Part shown: positions 1 through 8,503 of the stretch, piece after piece
Layout of the letters: every line of letters starts with the position of its first letter
Position numbering within the stretch: position 1 is the stretch's first letter
NCBI RefSeq assembly: GCF_009865135.1
Contig: NZ_WWGH01000002.1
Location: 2,232,001-2,296,000, forward strand
Reading direction: 5' to 3'
Length of the DNA: 64,000 bases
Origin: Streptomyces sp. SID8374
GTDB lineage: Bacteria > Actinomycetota > Actinomycetes > Streptomycetales > Streptomycetaceae
The notes under the pieces: model-generated
The model's input: only the letters and a program-made list of their open reading frames with translations
The model's database searches: none
What the model was told of the DNA's origin: nothing
Translations under genes and position numbers: made by a program

Positions 1-1
1 C

Positions 2-574
2 CCCGGACCGCTGTACGACGCCACCGAGATCGACGAGATCCTCTCGCTGCGCACCGCCGCCCTCACCGAGCGGGAGAAACGGGAGGCGCGCGGTACGGAC
101 GACCGGGCCGCCGAGGTCATCGACCTGGTGGACTCCATGCCCGATGCCGTAAGGGAGCGGCTGCACGGGGCGATCCGGGGGCTGCGCGAGGTGACGGGCG
201 AGGAGCCATCCGCAGCGCCCACTCCCGGGCTCACCCTTCCCGAAGGCGGCGGGCATCCCTGGTGGGACCCGCAGCAGGATCCCGAAGCGGCCGACGCGCC
301 CACCACCATCCCCATTGACGGTGAGGCCGTGGGCCAGGGCTCCCGGGTCCTCCTCACCCCGGGGGCCCGCCGCACGGACGCCCAGGACACCTTCCTGCGG
401 GGCTGCCCGGCCACCGTCGAGGCCGTCGTCGCGGACCTGGACGGCGAACTCCACCTGGCCGTGGTCCTGGACGACGATCCGGGCACCGACATCCGCCGCC
501 AGCAGGGCCGCTTCCTCTACTTCAAGCCGGACGAGGTGGCGCCGCTGAAGGAGCCGGGGGAGGAGGAGCCATGA
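2..574 (+). CDS. Hypothetical protein of hydrogenase locus (5' end off window)
   Basis: The reading frame is open from base 2, so the gene enters from the left edge; about 190 residues are visible. I do not recognise a family. The visible part starts with a charged, probably helical stretch, then a Pro/Gly-rich linker containing HPWWDPQ (visible residues about 85-91), and ends in an acidic tail. Its stop overlaps the start of the hydrogenase protease by 4 bases (ATGA), so the two are translationally coupled. Placement in front of the protease and hyp genes suggests an accessory gene of a [NiFe]-hydrogenase operon. An internal ATG at 128 could serve as a start, but the frame before it looks coding. 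Confidence 0.75.
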   Translation, partial: PGPLYDATEIDEILSLRTAALTEREKREARGTDDRAAEVIDLVDSMPDAVRERLHGAIRGLREVTGEEPSAAPTPGLTLPEGGGHPWWDPQQDPEAADAPTTIPIDGEAVGQGSRVLLTPGARRTDAQDTFLRGCPATVEAVVADLDGELHLAVVLDDDPGTDIRRQQGRFLYFKPDEVAPLKEPGEEEP

Positions 575-1116
575 GCGGTACGGAGACACCGGAACGCACC
601 CTGGTCGCCGGGGTCGGCAACATCTTCCTCCAGGACGACGGCTTCGGGGTGGAGACGGTCCGGCGGCTCGGCCGCCTCGACCCGTCCCGCCTCCCGCCCG
701 GCACCGAGCTGATGGACGCCGGAATCCGCGGGGTGCACCTCGCCTACCGGCTCCTGGAGGGCTACCGCACCCTCGTCCTGGTGGACCTGGTGAGCCGGGG
801 CGGCCCGCCCGGCACGCTGTACACGATCGACGTCGGACCGCAGCCCCCGGCCGCCGGCCACCGGCCCGGGCCTCTCGACACCCACGCGATGGACCCCGCC
901 ACCGTGCTCGGCCTGCTGCACGACCTGCACGCCGGCGCGGGCGGCACGCTCCCCGACGAGGTGTACGTCGTCGGCTGCGAGCCCCGCGACACGGGGGAGG
1001 GGATCGGGCTGAGCCCGCCCGTCGAGGAGGCGGTGGACCCGGCGGTGGAGCTGGTGCTCGGCCTGCTGTCGCGTCGCGGCGTCCCCGTACCCGGCCCCGT
1101 ACCGCAGAAGAACTGA
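571..1116 (+). CDS. Hydrogenase maturation protease (M52 / HyaD-HycI family)
   Basis: 181 residues. It carries the family signature GVGNIFLQDDGFG (residues 14-26), in which the GxGN loop and an acidic residue help bind nickel, and a later VVGCEP segment typical of the fold. Family members clip the C-terminal peptide of the hydrogenase large subunit after Ni-Fe cofactor insertion. The start codon overlaps the previous stop (ATGA), and hyp genes follow, so it belongs to the same maturation set. The large and small subunits are not in the window. A cluster of this composition resembles the high-affinity H2-oxidising group 1h (formerly group 5) locus of Streptomyces, but that grouping is inference without the structural genes. 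Confidence 0.93.
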   Translation: MSGTETPERTLVAGVGNIFLQDDGFGVETVRRLGRLDPSRLPPGTELMDAGIRGVHLAYRLLEGYRTLVLVDLVSRGGPPGTLYTIDVGPQPPAAGHRPGPLDTHAMDPATVLGLLHDLHAGAGGTLPDEVYVVGCEPRDTGEGIGLSPPVEEAVDPAVELVLGLLSRRGVPVPGPVPQKN

Positions 1117-1160
1117 GAGACCACGACGGAACTGAGAGAGCACGACGTTGGAGGCACAGG

Positions 1161-1265
1161 ATGCACTGGATGTGGATCGGCGTCGCCGCGGGCCTCGCGG
1201 CCGTGTACGGCGTCGTCAGGAACCTGCCCGACGCCCGGCGCTACCTGCGCATGCGCCGGATGTAG
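1161..1265 (+). CDS. Small protein, DUF6893-like (34 aa)
   Basis: A 34-codon frame opening with MHWMWIGVAAGLAAVYGVV and closing with the basic segment RRYLRMRRM. The layout is one hydrophobic, probably membrane-spanning stretch followed by LPDARRYLRMRR. This matches my recollection of the actinobacterial DUF6893 small proteins, which end in a similar LPDxRRYLRMRRM segment. A purine-rich GGAGG lies 7-11 bases before the ATG. It sits 44 bases after the protease, so it is likely in the hydrogenase transcript. Its last 25 bases overlap the 3' end of the antisense PadR gene. Function is unknown; a membrane-tethering or accessory role is only a guess. Confidence 0.7.
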   Translation: MHWMWIGVAAGLAAVYGVVRNLPDARRYLRMRRM

Positions 1266-1645
1266 TCCGCGTGTTCGGAGTGGTGCGGGGAACCCTCCTC
1301 GCCCCCGACGTCCTCCAGCTGCACATAGCGCTCGAGGAAGAGATGGAGGGTGCTGTGCAGTTCTCCCAGCCGGACGAACCAGAGGGCGAGGTTCATGGCG
1401 CCCTGCGGAGTGATGGCGTACACGCGACGGGCGGGGCCGGAGGCGGAGGCGCACCACTGCGAGGTGACCTCGCCGCACTTCTCCATGGACCGCAACAGCC
1501 GGTAGACGTGGGCCGACTCGGCTTCCTCCCAGCCGAACGCCCCCAGGCGCTGCACCAGCTCGTAGCCGTGGCCCCGGCGTTCCGCCAGGAGCAGGAGCAG
1601 GACCGGGGTGAGCAGCGCTCGCCGTTCGACCTCGTGACCAGCCAT
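1241..1645 (-). CDS. PadR-family transcriptional regulator
   Basis: 134 residues starting MAGHEVERRALL. The N-terminal winged-helix region contains LLLLLAERRGHGYELVQRL and VYRLLRSMEKCGEV, the two PadR hallmarks, then a wing that ends with RRVYAITPQG. The C-terminal half is a short helical dimerisation region. The start ATG at 1645 was chosen because PadR homology begins there. The gene lies antisense within the hydrogenase operon, converges on the small-protein gene with a 25-base overlap, and is divergent from hypA with 32 bases between start codons. It may regulate hyp expression, itself, or both; that is inferred from position only. Confidence 0.9.
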   Translation of the reverse strand: MAGHEVERRALLTPVLLLLLAERRGHGYELVQRLGAFGWEEAESAHVYRLLRSMEKCGEVTSQWCASASGPARRVYAITPQGAMNLALWFVRLGELHSTLHLFLERYVQLEDVGGEEGSPHHSEHADYIRRMRR

Positions 1646-1677
1646 GGTCCTTTCAGGGTAGCGAGGGGGTGAGCGCC

Positions 1678-2082
1678 GTGCATGAGCTGTCGATCGCGAT
1701 GGCCGTCGTCGACCAGGTCGACGGCGCGCTGCGGGAGCGCGGCGCCGAACAGGTCCCGGTCCGCTCGCTGACCCTGCGGGTCGGGGAGCTGTCCGGGGTG
1801 GTGCCCGAGGCGCTGGACTTCTCCTTCGGGGTGGCGGCCGAGGGCACTGCCCTGGCGGACGCCCGGCTGCTGATCGAGACTGTTGAGGGAAGAGCCCGCT
1901 GCGAGAGCTGCGGCCGGGACACCGCGACCGGGATGCCCCCGGACCTGTGGTGCGCCACCTGCTCACGGGCGATGAGCCTGACCGGCGGGCGCGAACTGGA
2001 GATCGCCCGGGTCGTCCTGGAGGACCCGGAGATCAGGCAGGGGGACGACATACCGGAGGCGAGCCATGTGCCGCACCGTTGA
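1678..2082 (+). CDS. hypA: Hydrogenase nickel incorporation protein HypA
   Basis: 134 residues if started at the GTG at 1678, giving MHELSIAM. In HypA, Met1-His2-Glu3 is functionally fixed because His2 is a nickel ligand, so this GTG is preferred over the in-frame GTG at 1669, which would bury the histidine. A GAGGGG Shine-Dalgarno sequence ends 9 bases before 1678. The zinc site is visible as CESC and CATC, 15 residues apart. HypA delivers nickel with HypB to the hydrogenase large subunit. Its 3' end overlaps hypB by 17 bases. Confidence 0.95.
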   Translation: MHELSIAMAVVDQVDGALRERGAEQVPVRSLTLRVGELSGVVPEALDFSFGVAAEGTALADARLLIETVEGRARCESCGRDTATGMPPDLWCATCSRAMSLTGGRELEIARVVLEDPEIRQGDDIPEASHVPHR

Positions 2083-2836
2083 CCTGCATCAGGCCGTGCT
2101 GGCGAAGAACGACACCAACGCGGTGGAGCTGCGCCGCACCCTGGACGATCGCGGCACCACGGCCGTCAACCTCATGTCCAGCCCCGGCAGCGGCAAGACC
2201 GCCCTGCTGGAGGCCCTGCTGACCCGGGCCGTCGCCGCGGGCACCCCGGCCGCCGCCGTCACCGCCGACCTCGCCACCGAGAACGACGCGACGCGCCTCG
2301 CCCGCTCGGGCGCCCCCGTGCAGCAGATCCTCACCGACGGGCTCTGCCACCTGGAGGCGGGCATGCTCGGGGCCAAGCTGGAGGGCTGGCTGCCGGAGGG
2401 GACCCGGCTGCTGTTCGTCGAGAACGTCGGCAACCTCGTCTGCCCCGCCTCCTACGACCTCGGCGAGACCGTGCGGATCGCGCTCGCCTCGGTGACCGAG
2501 GGCGAGGACAAGCCGGTGAAGTACCCGGCGGCCTTCGGCCTCGCCCACCTGGTCGTGGTGACCAAGACGGACCTCGCGGACGCGGTGGAGTTCCGGCGGG
2601 AGGCCTTCCTCGGCGGAGTCCAGCAGGTCAACCCGGGCGTGCCCGTCATCGAGACCTCGGCCAGGACCGGCGAAGGCATCGACGCGCTGCTCGCCCATGT
2701 CCTGCGGGCGGCGGACGGCCTGGAGAGCCATACGCCGGTGCTCGCGCGGCAGCACGAGAAGCACCTGCACCACCACCACGACACCCCTTCCGCCTCCGCC
2801 GAGCACTCCCACGCCCCCGCCGGAACCCCGCGATGA
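2066..2836 (+). CDS. hypB: Hydrogenase nickel incorporation GTPase HypB
   Basis: 256 residues. The P-loop SSPGSGKT lies at residues 38-45. The G-domain metal-site residues are present in LCHLEAGM (Cys-His pair) and in NVGNLVCPASYDLGE. VVTKTDLAD is the guanine-specificity motif. The protein starts MCRTVDL and lacks the N-terminal CxxCGC high-affinity nickel motif known from E. coli. Instead a histidine-rich tail (HLHHHHD, then further His) sits at the C-terminus, an unusual place for the nickel-storage stretch. It overlaps hypA by 17 bases and hypF by 4 (ATGA). Confidence 0.95.
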   Translation: MCRTVDLHQAVLAKNDTNAVELRRTLDDRGTTAVNLMSSPGSGKTALLEALLTRAVAAGTPAAAVTADLATENDATRLARSGAPVQQILTDGLCHLEAGMLGAKLEGWLPEGTRLLFVENVGNLVCPASYDLGETVRIALASVTEGEDKPVKYPAAFGLAHLVVVTKTDLADAVEFRREAFLGGVQQVNPGVPVIETSARTGEGIDALLAHVLRAADGLESHTPVLARQHEKHLHHHHDTPSASAEHSHAPAGTPR

Positions 2837-5232
2837 CCACGGCGGACCCTCTGCCCCAGCCCACGGCGGCCCCGCAGGACCGGGTCCGCCGCCACCTCAC
2901 CGTGCGCGGCGCGGTCCAGGGCGTCGGCTTCCGTCCGTTCGTCTACACGCTGGCCGAGGAGCACGGCCTCACCGGCTGGGTCACCAACGACGCCGACGGC
3001 GTGCGGACGGAGGTCGAGGGACCGGCGGCGGCGGTCGACGCCTTCACCGACGCGATCGGCACCCGCGCGCCCCCGCTCGCCGTCGTCGAATCGGTGGAGC
3101 CGCGCCCTGTGCCGCCCCTCAACGACGGCTGCGGCTTCACCATCCGCCCCTCCGCCTCCTCCGGCACCGGCCGCACCCTGATCCCGCCGGACACCGCGAC
3201 CTGCGACGCCTGCCTGGCCGAGCTCGCGGACCCGGCCGACCGGCGCCACCGCCACCCGTTCATCACCTGCACCCACTGCGGACCCCGCTTCACCGTGGTC
3301 ACCGGCCTGCCCTACGACCGGCCCCTCACGACCATGGCCGGCTTCCCGATGTGCCCGGACTGCGCCCGCGAGTACGCCGACCCCGCCGACCGCCGCTTCC
3401 ACGCCCAGCCGATCGCCTGCCCGGCCTGCGGTCCCCGCCTCACCCTCCGCCGACGACAGGACGACCCGGGCGCGCTGCACGGGGACGACGCGCTCGCGGA
3501 GGCCCGGCGGCTGCTCGCGGCCGGCGCGGTCGTCGCGGTCAAGGGGATCGGCGGCTACCACCTCGCCTGCGACGCCGGGGACCCCACCGCCGTACGCACC
3601 CTGCGCAAGCGCAAGAACCGGGGCGGCAAGCCCTTCGCCGTCCTCGCGGACTCCCTGGAGACCGTCCACCGCCTCGCCGAGGTGGACGAGGCCGAACGCG
3701 ACCTCCTCACCGGCCCCCGTAAACCGGTCGTCCTGCTACGCCGCCACGCCTCGCCGTCCGCGGAGGTGGCCCCGGACGTCGCCCCCGGCAGCCCCGATCT
3801 CGGCGTGATGCTCCCGTACACCCCGCTGCACCGCCTCCTCCTCGGCCTGACCGGCGACCTGCCCGGGCCACGTGTCCTCGTCATGACCAGCGGAAACCGT
3901 TCCGGCGAGCCGATCGTCACCGACGACGCCGAGGCGCTCGCCCGGCTGGACGGGCTGGCCGACGCCTGGCTCCAGCACGACCGGCCCATCCATGTGCCGT
4001 GCGACGACTCGGTGGTCCGGATCTGCGCCGGGGCCGAACTCCCGGTCCGGCGCTCACGCGGCTACGCGCCGCTGCCGCTCGCCCTGCCGCTGCCCGTCCT
4101 CCCGGCCCTCGCGGTCGGCGGCGACCTGAAGAACACCTTCTGCGCCGCCGACGACCGCTACGCCTGGCTCTCCGCCCACGTCGGCGACATGGACGACCTC
4201 GCCACCCTCACCGCCTTCGCCGAGGCCACCGCCCACCTCACCGGCCTCACCACCGTCACCCCGAGCCTCCTCATCGCCGACCGCCACCCCGGCTACCGCT
4301 CCACCCGGTGGGCCCGCCGCACCGCCGAGGCGCGCGGCCTGCCCCTCCGCCAGGTCCAGCACCACCACGCCCATGTCGCCTCCACCATGGCCGAGCACGG
4401 GCTGGACGGCACCGCGCCCGTCATCGGCATCGCCTTCGACGGCACCGGCTACGGCGACGACGGGGCGGTCTGGGGCGGGGAAGTCCTCATCGCGGACTAC
4501 GACGGCTTCCAGCGCTTCGCCCACCTCCGTTACGTGCCGCTGCCCGGCGGTGACGCCGCCGTCCGCAACCCGTACCGGATGGCGCTCTCCCACCTGCGCG
4601 CCGCCGGAGTGCCCTGGTCGGACGGGCTGCCCTGCACCGCCATCGCACCGCCCGGCGAACGGCGGCTGCTGGAGCGGCAGTTGGAGCGCGGACTGAACTG
4701 CGTCCCCACCTCCAGCATGGGCCGCCTCTTCGACGCCGTCTCCTCGCTCGCGGGCGTCTGCCACCGGGTGGAGTACGAGGCCGAGGCGGCGATGCGGCTG
4801 GAGAACGCGGCGCTGGGTGCCCCTGGTCCGCACCCTCGCTCCGGCGACGACGGGCGCGGGCGGGCGTACGGGTTCATCCTGGGAGCAGAGCCGGGCGGGC
4901 CGGAGCTCCCGCTGATCGCCGACCCGTCACCGGTCCTGGCGGCCGCCGCGGCGGATGTCCTGGCCGGTGTGCCGGCCCCGGCCGTGGCCCGCCGCTTCCA
5001 CCGGGCGGTGACCGGCCTCGTCCGTGACGTGTGCGCGGCGGCCCGGCTCCGTACGGGCATCGCCACCGTGGCCCTGACCGGAGGTGTGTTCTGCAACGCC
5101 CTTCTGACGGAGGGCTGTTCGGCCGGCCTGGAGGAGGACGGCTTCACCGTACTGAGACACCGCAAGGTGCCCCCCAACGACGGCGGGCTCGCGCTCGGAC
5201 AGCTGATGGTCGCCGCCCGGACGAAGGAGTGA
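2833..5232 (+). CDS. hypF: Carbamoyltransferase HypF
   Basis: 799 residues, a normal length. Domains in order: acylphosphatase (VRGAVQGVGFRPFVY, about residues 20-110); two zinc fingers (CDAC...CTHCGPR and CPDC...CPACGPR, about 124-200); a YrdC-like domain (KGIGGYHLACDAG to about 390, with the SGNRSGEP segment); and a Kae1-like carbamoyltransferase domain with the metal motif HHHAH and GIAFDGTGYG. HypF makes the thiocarboxamide on the HypE C-terminal cysteine that becomes the CN ligands of the NiFe site. Its start overlaps the hypB stop. Confidence 0.96.
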   Translation: MTTADPLPQPTAAPQDRVRRHLTVRGAVQGVGFRPFVYTLAEEHGLTGWVTNDADGVRTEVEGPAAAVDAFTDAIGTRAPPLAVVESVEPRPVPPLNDGCGFTIRPSASSGTGRTLIPPDTATCDACLAELADPADRRHRHPFITCTHCGPRFTVVTGLPYDRPLTTMAGFPMCPDCAREYADPADRRFHAQPIACPACGPRLTLRRRQDDPGALHGDDALAEARRLLAAGAVVAVKGIGGYHLACDAGDPTAVRTLRKRKNRGGKPFAVLADSLETVHRLAEVDEAERDLLTGPRKPVVLLRRHASPSAEVAPDVAPGSPDLGVMLPYTPLHRLLLGLTGDLPGPRVLVMTSGNRSGEPIVTDDAEALARLDGLADAWLQHDRPIHVPCDDSVVRICAGAELPVRRSRGYAPLPLALPLPVLPALAVGGDLKNTFCAADDRYAWLSAHVGDMDDLATLTAFAEATAHLTGLTTVTPSLLIADRHPGYRSTRWARRTAEARGLPLRQVQHHHAHVASTMAEHGLDGTAPVIGIAFDGTGYGDDGAVWGGEVLIADYDGFQRFAHLRYVPLPGGDAAVRNPYRMALSHLRAAGVPWSDGLPCTAIAPPGERRLLERQLERGLNCVPTSSMGRLFDAVSSLAGVCHRVEYEAEAAMRLENAALGAPGPHPRSGDDGRGRAYGFILGAEPGGPELPLIADPSPVLAAAAADVLAGVPAPAVARRFHRAVTGLVRDVCAAARLRTGIATVALTGGVFCNALLTEGCSAGLEEDGFTVLRHRKVPPNDGGLALGQLMVAARTKE

Positions 5233-5246
5233 GGGAGGAGAGCGCC

Positions 5247-5582
5247 ATGTGTCTGGCCGTACCCGGCCGAGTGCTGGAGATCGAGGAACGCGACGCCACC
5301 CGGATGGCCAAGGTCGACTTCGGCGGCGTCGTCAAGGACGTCTGCCTGGAGTACGTCCCCGACATGCAGGTGGGGGACTACGCCATCGTCCACGTCGGAT
5401 TCGCCCTGCAACGACTCGACGAGGAGTCGGCGCGCCAGACCCTGGAACTCTTCGAGAACCTCGGCGTCCTGGAGGAGGAGTTCGGCGACCACTGGGGCAA
5501 GGCGGCCAAGGACGCGGGCGCCCAGCGCCCCGCCGGAACGGAACTCCCGGCAGAGAGCACCGAAAAGGAGGGGCGGTCATGA
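5247..5582 (+). CDS. hypC: Hydrogenase assembly chaperone HypC
   Basis: 111 residues starting MCLAVPGRVLEIEE. Cys2 is the essential residue that binds iron with HypD. The chosen ATG is the only one giving this N-terminus, and GGGAGGAG lies 6-13 bases upstream. The OB-fold-like body (DFGGVVKDVCLEYVPDMQ) ends near residue 80; a further charged tail of about 25 residues makes this copy longer than the usual 75-90 residues. The stop overlaps the hypD start by 4 bases. Confidence 0.95.
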   Translation: MCLAVPGRVLEIEERDATRMAKVDFGGVVKDVCLEYVPDMQVGDYAIVHVGFALQRLDEESARQTLELFENLGVLEEEFGDHWGKAAKDAGAQRPAGTELPAESTEKEGRS

Positions 5583-6712
5583 AGTATCTCGACGAGTTCA
5601 GCGACCCGGTCCTCGCCAAGCGGCTCTTCGACGACATCCGGGCGCTCACCACCAAGCCCTGGTCCCTGATGGAGGTCTGCGGCGGGCAGACGCACTCGAT
5701 CATCCGCCACGGCATCGACCAGCTGCTCCCCGACGAGATCCGGCTGATCCACGGCCCCGGCTGCCCGGTCTGCGTCACCCCGCTGGAGATCATCGACAAG
5801 GCCTTGGAGATAGCCTCCCGTCCCGATGTGATTTTCTGTTCGTTCGGCGACATGCTCCGGGTGCCGGGAAGCGGCCGCGATCTCTTCCAGGTGAAGAGCG
5901 AGGGCGCGGACGTCCGCGTGGTCTACTCGCCGCTGGACGCCCTGCGCATCGCCCAGGAGAACCCGGAGAAGCAGGTCGTCTTCTTCGGTATCGGCTTCGA
6001 GACCACCGCCCCGCCCAACGCGATGACGGTCTACCAGGCGAAGAAGCTCTCCATCCCCAACTTCAGCCTGCTGGTCTCCCATGTACGGGTGCCTCCGGCG
6101 ATCGACGCGATCATGAACTCGCCGGACTGCCAGGTGCAGGCCTTCCTCGCCGCCGGCCACGTCTGCACGGTCATGGGCACCAAGGAGTACCCGGCGCTCG
6201 CCGCCGAGCACGAGGTCCCCATCGTGGTCACCGGCTTCGAACCGCTGGACATCCTCGAAGGCATCCGGCGTGCGGTACGGCAGCTGGAGGCGGGCGAGCA
6301 CACCGTCGAGAACGCCTACCCGCGCGCCGTCAACGAACAGGGCAGCCCGGCCGCCCAGGCGATGCTGGCCGATGTCTTCGAGGTCACCGACCGCTCCTGG
6401 CGCGGCATCGGGATGATCCCGCAGAGCGGCTGGCGGCTGTCGCCCAAGTACCGGGAGTACGACGCCGAGTACCGCTTCTCCGTCACCGGCATCGAGACCG
6501 AGGAGTCCACGGTCTGCCGCAGCGGCGAAGTCCTCCAGGGCCTGATCAAGCCGCACGAGTGCGCCGCGTTCGGCAAGGAGTGCACCCCGCGCAACCCGCT
6601 GGGCGCCACGATGGTCTCCAGCGAGGGCGCGTGCGCCGCGTACTACCTGTACCGGCGGCTCGAAGCACCGGCGGCGAACGCCCCGGCGAAGGAGGCGAGT
6701 TCCGTTGGCTGA
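5579..6712 (+). CDS. hypD: Hydrogenase formation protein HypD
   Basis: 377 residues starting MKYLDEFSDP. Visible motifs are EVCGGQTHSI and GPGCPVCVTP, whose cysteines take part in Fe(CN)2CO assembly, GIGFETTAP, and the C-terminal [4Fe-4S] region with CRSGEVLQG, HECAAFGKECTP and SEGACAAY. HypD acts with HypC as the scaffold on which CN and CO are added to iron. AAAAGGAGGGG precedes the ATG. It overlaps hypC by 4 bases and hypE by 8. Confidence 0.96.
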   Translation: MKYLDEFSDPVLAKRLFDDIRALTTKPWSLMEVCGGQTHSIIRHGIDQLLPDEIRLIHGPGCPVCVTPLEIIDKALEIASRPDVIFCSFGDMLRVPGSGRDLFQVKSEGADVRVVYSPLDALRIAQENPEKQVVFFGIGFETTAPPNAMTVYQAKKLSIPNFSLLVSHVRVPPAIDAIMNSPDCQVQAFLAAGHVCTVMGTKEYPALAAEHEVPIVVTGFEPLDILEGIRRAVRQLEAGEHTVENAYPRAVNEQGSPAAQAMLADVFEVTDRSWRGIGMIPQSGWRLSPKYREYDAEYRFSVTGIETEESTVCRSGEVLQGLIKPHECAAFGKECTPRNPLGATMVSSEGACAAYYLYRRLEAPAANAPAKEASSVG

Positions 6713-7787
6713 CATCGCCCCGGCCCCCCTTCCGGAACCCGCCGACTTCTCCGGCTGGACCTGCCCCGCGCCCCTGCGCGACCACGAACGCATCGTCATG
6801 GGCCACGGCGGCGGCGGAACGCTCTCCGCCGAGCTGGTGGAACACCTCTTCGCCCCCGCCTTCGGCAGCGACGTCCTCGCCGAACTGGGCGACTCCGCGC
6901 ACCTGACGATGGGCGGCGCCCAGCTCGCCTTCTCCACCGACTCCTTCGTCGTCCGGCCGCTCTTCTTCCCCGGCGGGTCCATCGGCGACCTGGCCGTCAA
7001 CGGGACGGTCAACGACCTCGCCATGGCCGGTGCCGTCCCCGCCTACCTCTCCTGCGGCTTCATCCTGGAGGAAGGCATCGAACTCTCCGTCGTCGGCCGG
7101 GTCGCCCAGGCGCTCGGCGACGCCGCGCGTACCGCCGGAGTGACCGTGGCGACCGGCGACACCAAGGTCGTCGACGCCGGACACGGCGACGGGATCTTCA
7201 TCAACACCGCCGGGATCGGGCTGGTCCCCGACGGCGTCGACATCCGCCCGCAACGGGCCGCCCCCGGCGATGCGGTCCTGGTCAGCGGCCAGATCGGGGT
7301 GCACGGGGTGGCCATCATGAGCGTGCGCGAGGGGCTGGAGTTCGGCGTCGAGATCCAGAGCGACACCGCCTCCCTGGCCGGGATGGTCGCCGACATGCTC
7401 GCCGTCTGCCAGGACCTCCACGTCCTGCGCGACCCCACCCGGGGCGGGCTGGCCACCTCGCTCAACGAGATCGCCGGAGCCGCCGGTGTGGGCATCACCC
7501 TCGACGAGCGGTCCCTGCCCGTGCCCGACACCGTCGCCAACGCCTGCTCGTTCCTCGGCCTCGACCCGCTGTACGTCGCCAACGAGGGCAAGCTCGTCGC
7601 GTTCGTACCGCCCGAGCACGCCGACGCCGTCCTGGAGGCGATGCGCGCCCACCCGCTCGGCAAGGAGTCGGTGCGGATCGGGACCTGCGTGGAGGACCAC
7701 CCCGGCATGGTCGTGGCCGCCACCGGCCTCGGCGGGACCCGGGTGGTGGACATGCCGCTCGGTGAGCAACTGCCCCGGATCTGCTGA
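6705..7787 (+). CDS. hypE: Hydrogenase expression/formation protein HypE
   Basis: 360 residues starting at a TTG (MADIAPAPL), chosen because AAGGAGG ends about 9 bases upstream and no ATG/GTG fits. The PurM-like ATP-binding fold shows GHGGGGTLSAELVEH and STDSFVV. The protein ends in PRIC, the invariant C-terminal cysteine that is carbamoylated by HypF and dehydrated to thiocyanate. It closes the operon hypA-B-F-C-D-E; the next gene is convergent, with only 9 bases between the two. Confidence 0.95.
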   Translation: MADIAPAPLPEPADFSGWTCPAPLRDHERIVMGHGGGGTLSAELVEHLFAPAFGSDVLAELGDSAHLTMGGAQLAFSTDSFVVRPLFFPGGSIGDLAVNGTVNDLAMAGAVPAYLSCGFILEEGIELSVVGRVAQALGDAARTAGVTVATGDTKVVDAGHGDGIFINTAGIGLVPDGVDIRPQRAAPGDAVLVSGQIGVHGVAIMSVREGLEFGVEIQSDTASLAGMVADMLAVCQDLHVLRDPTRGGLATSLNEIAGAAGVGITLDERSLPVPDTVANACSFLGLDPLYVANEGKLVAFVPPEHADAVLEAMRAHPLGKESVRIGTCVEDHPGMVVAATGLGGTRVVDMPLGEQLPRIC

Positions 7788-7796
7788 CGCGGGTGG

Positions 7797-8440
7797 TTAC
7801 CGGTCCGGCAGCAGCGCGGGGTCCGTGGCCGCCGAGCGCAGGCGCTGGTGGATGCCCTTGGCTGCCTTGTCGTAGCTGCCGAACTCGTTGTGCAGGACGG
7901 ATTCGGCGTTGGCCAGCTCCAGCAGCGCGGCGATCTCGAAGGCGAGCTGCGGGACGTCCGTCTCCTCCGCTAGCTCTCCGGCCGCCCGTGCCCCCCCCGT
8001 ACGGTCTCCTCGACGTAGGCGGACCACCGGGCGCGGACGGTCGCCAGCACATCGTGCACCTGGCCCTCGCGGGCGTCGTACTCCGCCGACACCGCGTAGA
8101 AGAAGCAGCCGCCCGGGAAGACCCGGTCCCGGGAGTACGCCAGCCAGGCGGTGCACGGGCGCCACAGCCGGGCGATCCCCGGGGGAAGTTCCTCGGCCGG
8201 CCGCACCACGTGCTGGGTGTAGCGGGCGACAGCCGCCCGTACGGTGGCGAGTTGCAGGTCCTCCTTGGAGCCGAAGAGGGCGAACACACCGCTCTTGCTG
8301 AGCTTCAGCTCGGTCGCCAGCCGCCCCAGGGAAAGCCCGTCCAGACCCTCCACGGAAGCGATGTCCACGGTGCTCCGGAGGATCAGCTCGCGGGTCTGGT
8401 TCCCGCGCGCGATCCGCCCGTCGGTGTGCGGCGCCGCCAT
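7797..8440 (-). pseudogene. TetR-family regulator, frameshifted at a G8 run
   Basis: The N-terminal frame (8440 down to about 7998) encodes a TetR DNA-binding domain (RELILRSTVDIASVEGLDGLSLGRL, then KLSKSGVFALFGSKEDL) and about half of the ligand domain, then stops early at 7970. The rest of the ligand domain, including AFEIAALLELANAESVL, continues in another frame to the TAA at 7797. The switch falls at a run of 8 G on the coding strand (8 C at 7991-7998); one added G would restore one protein of about 214 residues, the normal TetR length. It is either a real inactivation, a slippage-prone site, or a sequencing error. Confidence 0.75.
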
Positions 8441-8503
8441 GCCCCTGCCTGCTTTCGCCGGTCGGGTTCCCGGTGCTGCGGGAAGAGGGAGCCGGTCTAA
8501 CGA

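Noticed and set aside
1669..1677. GTG at 1669 as the hypA start
   Set aside because: It would place three residues before the invariant MHE N-terminus and remove His2 from its nickel-binding position.
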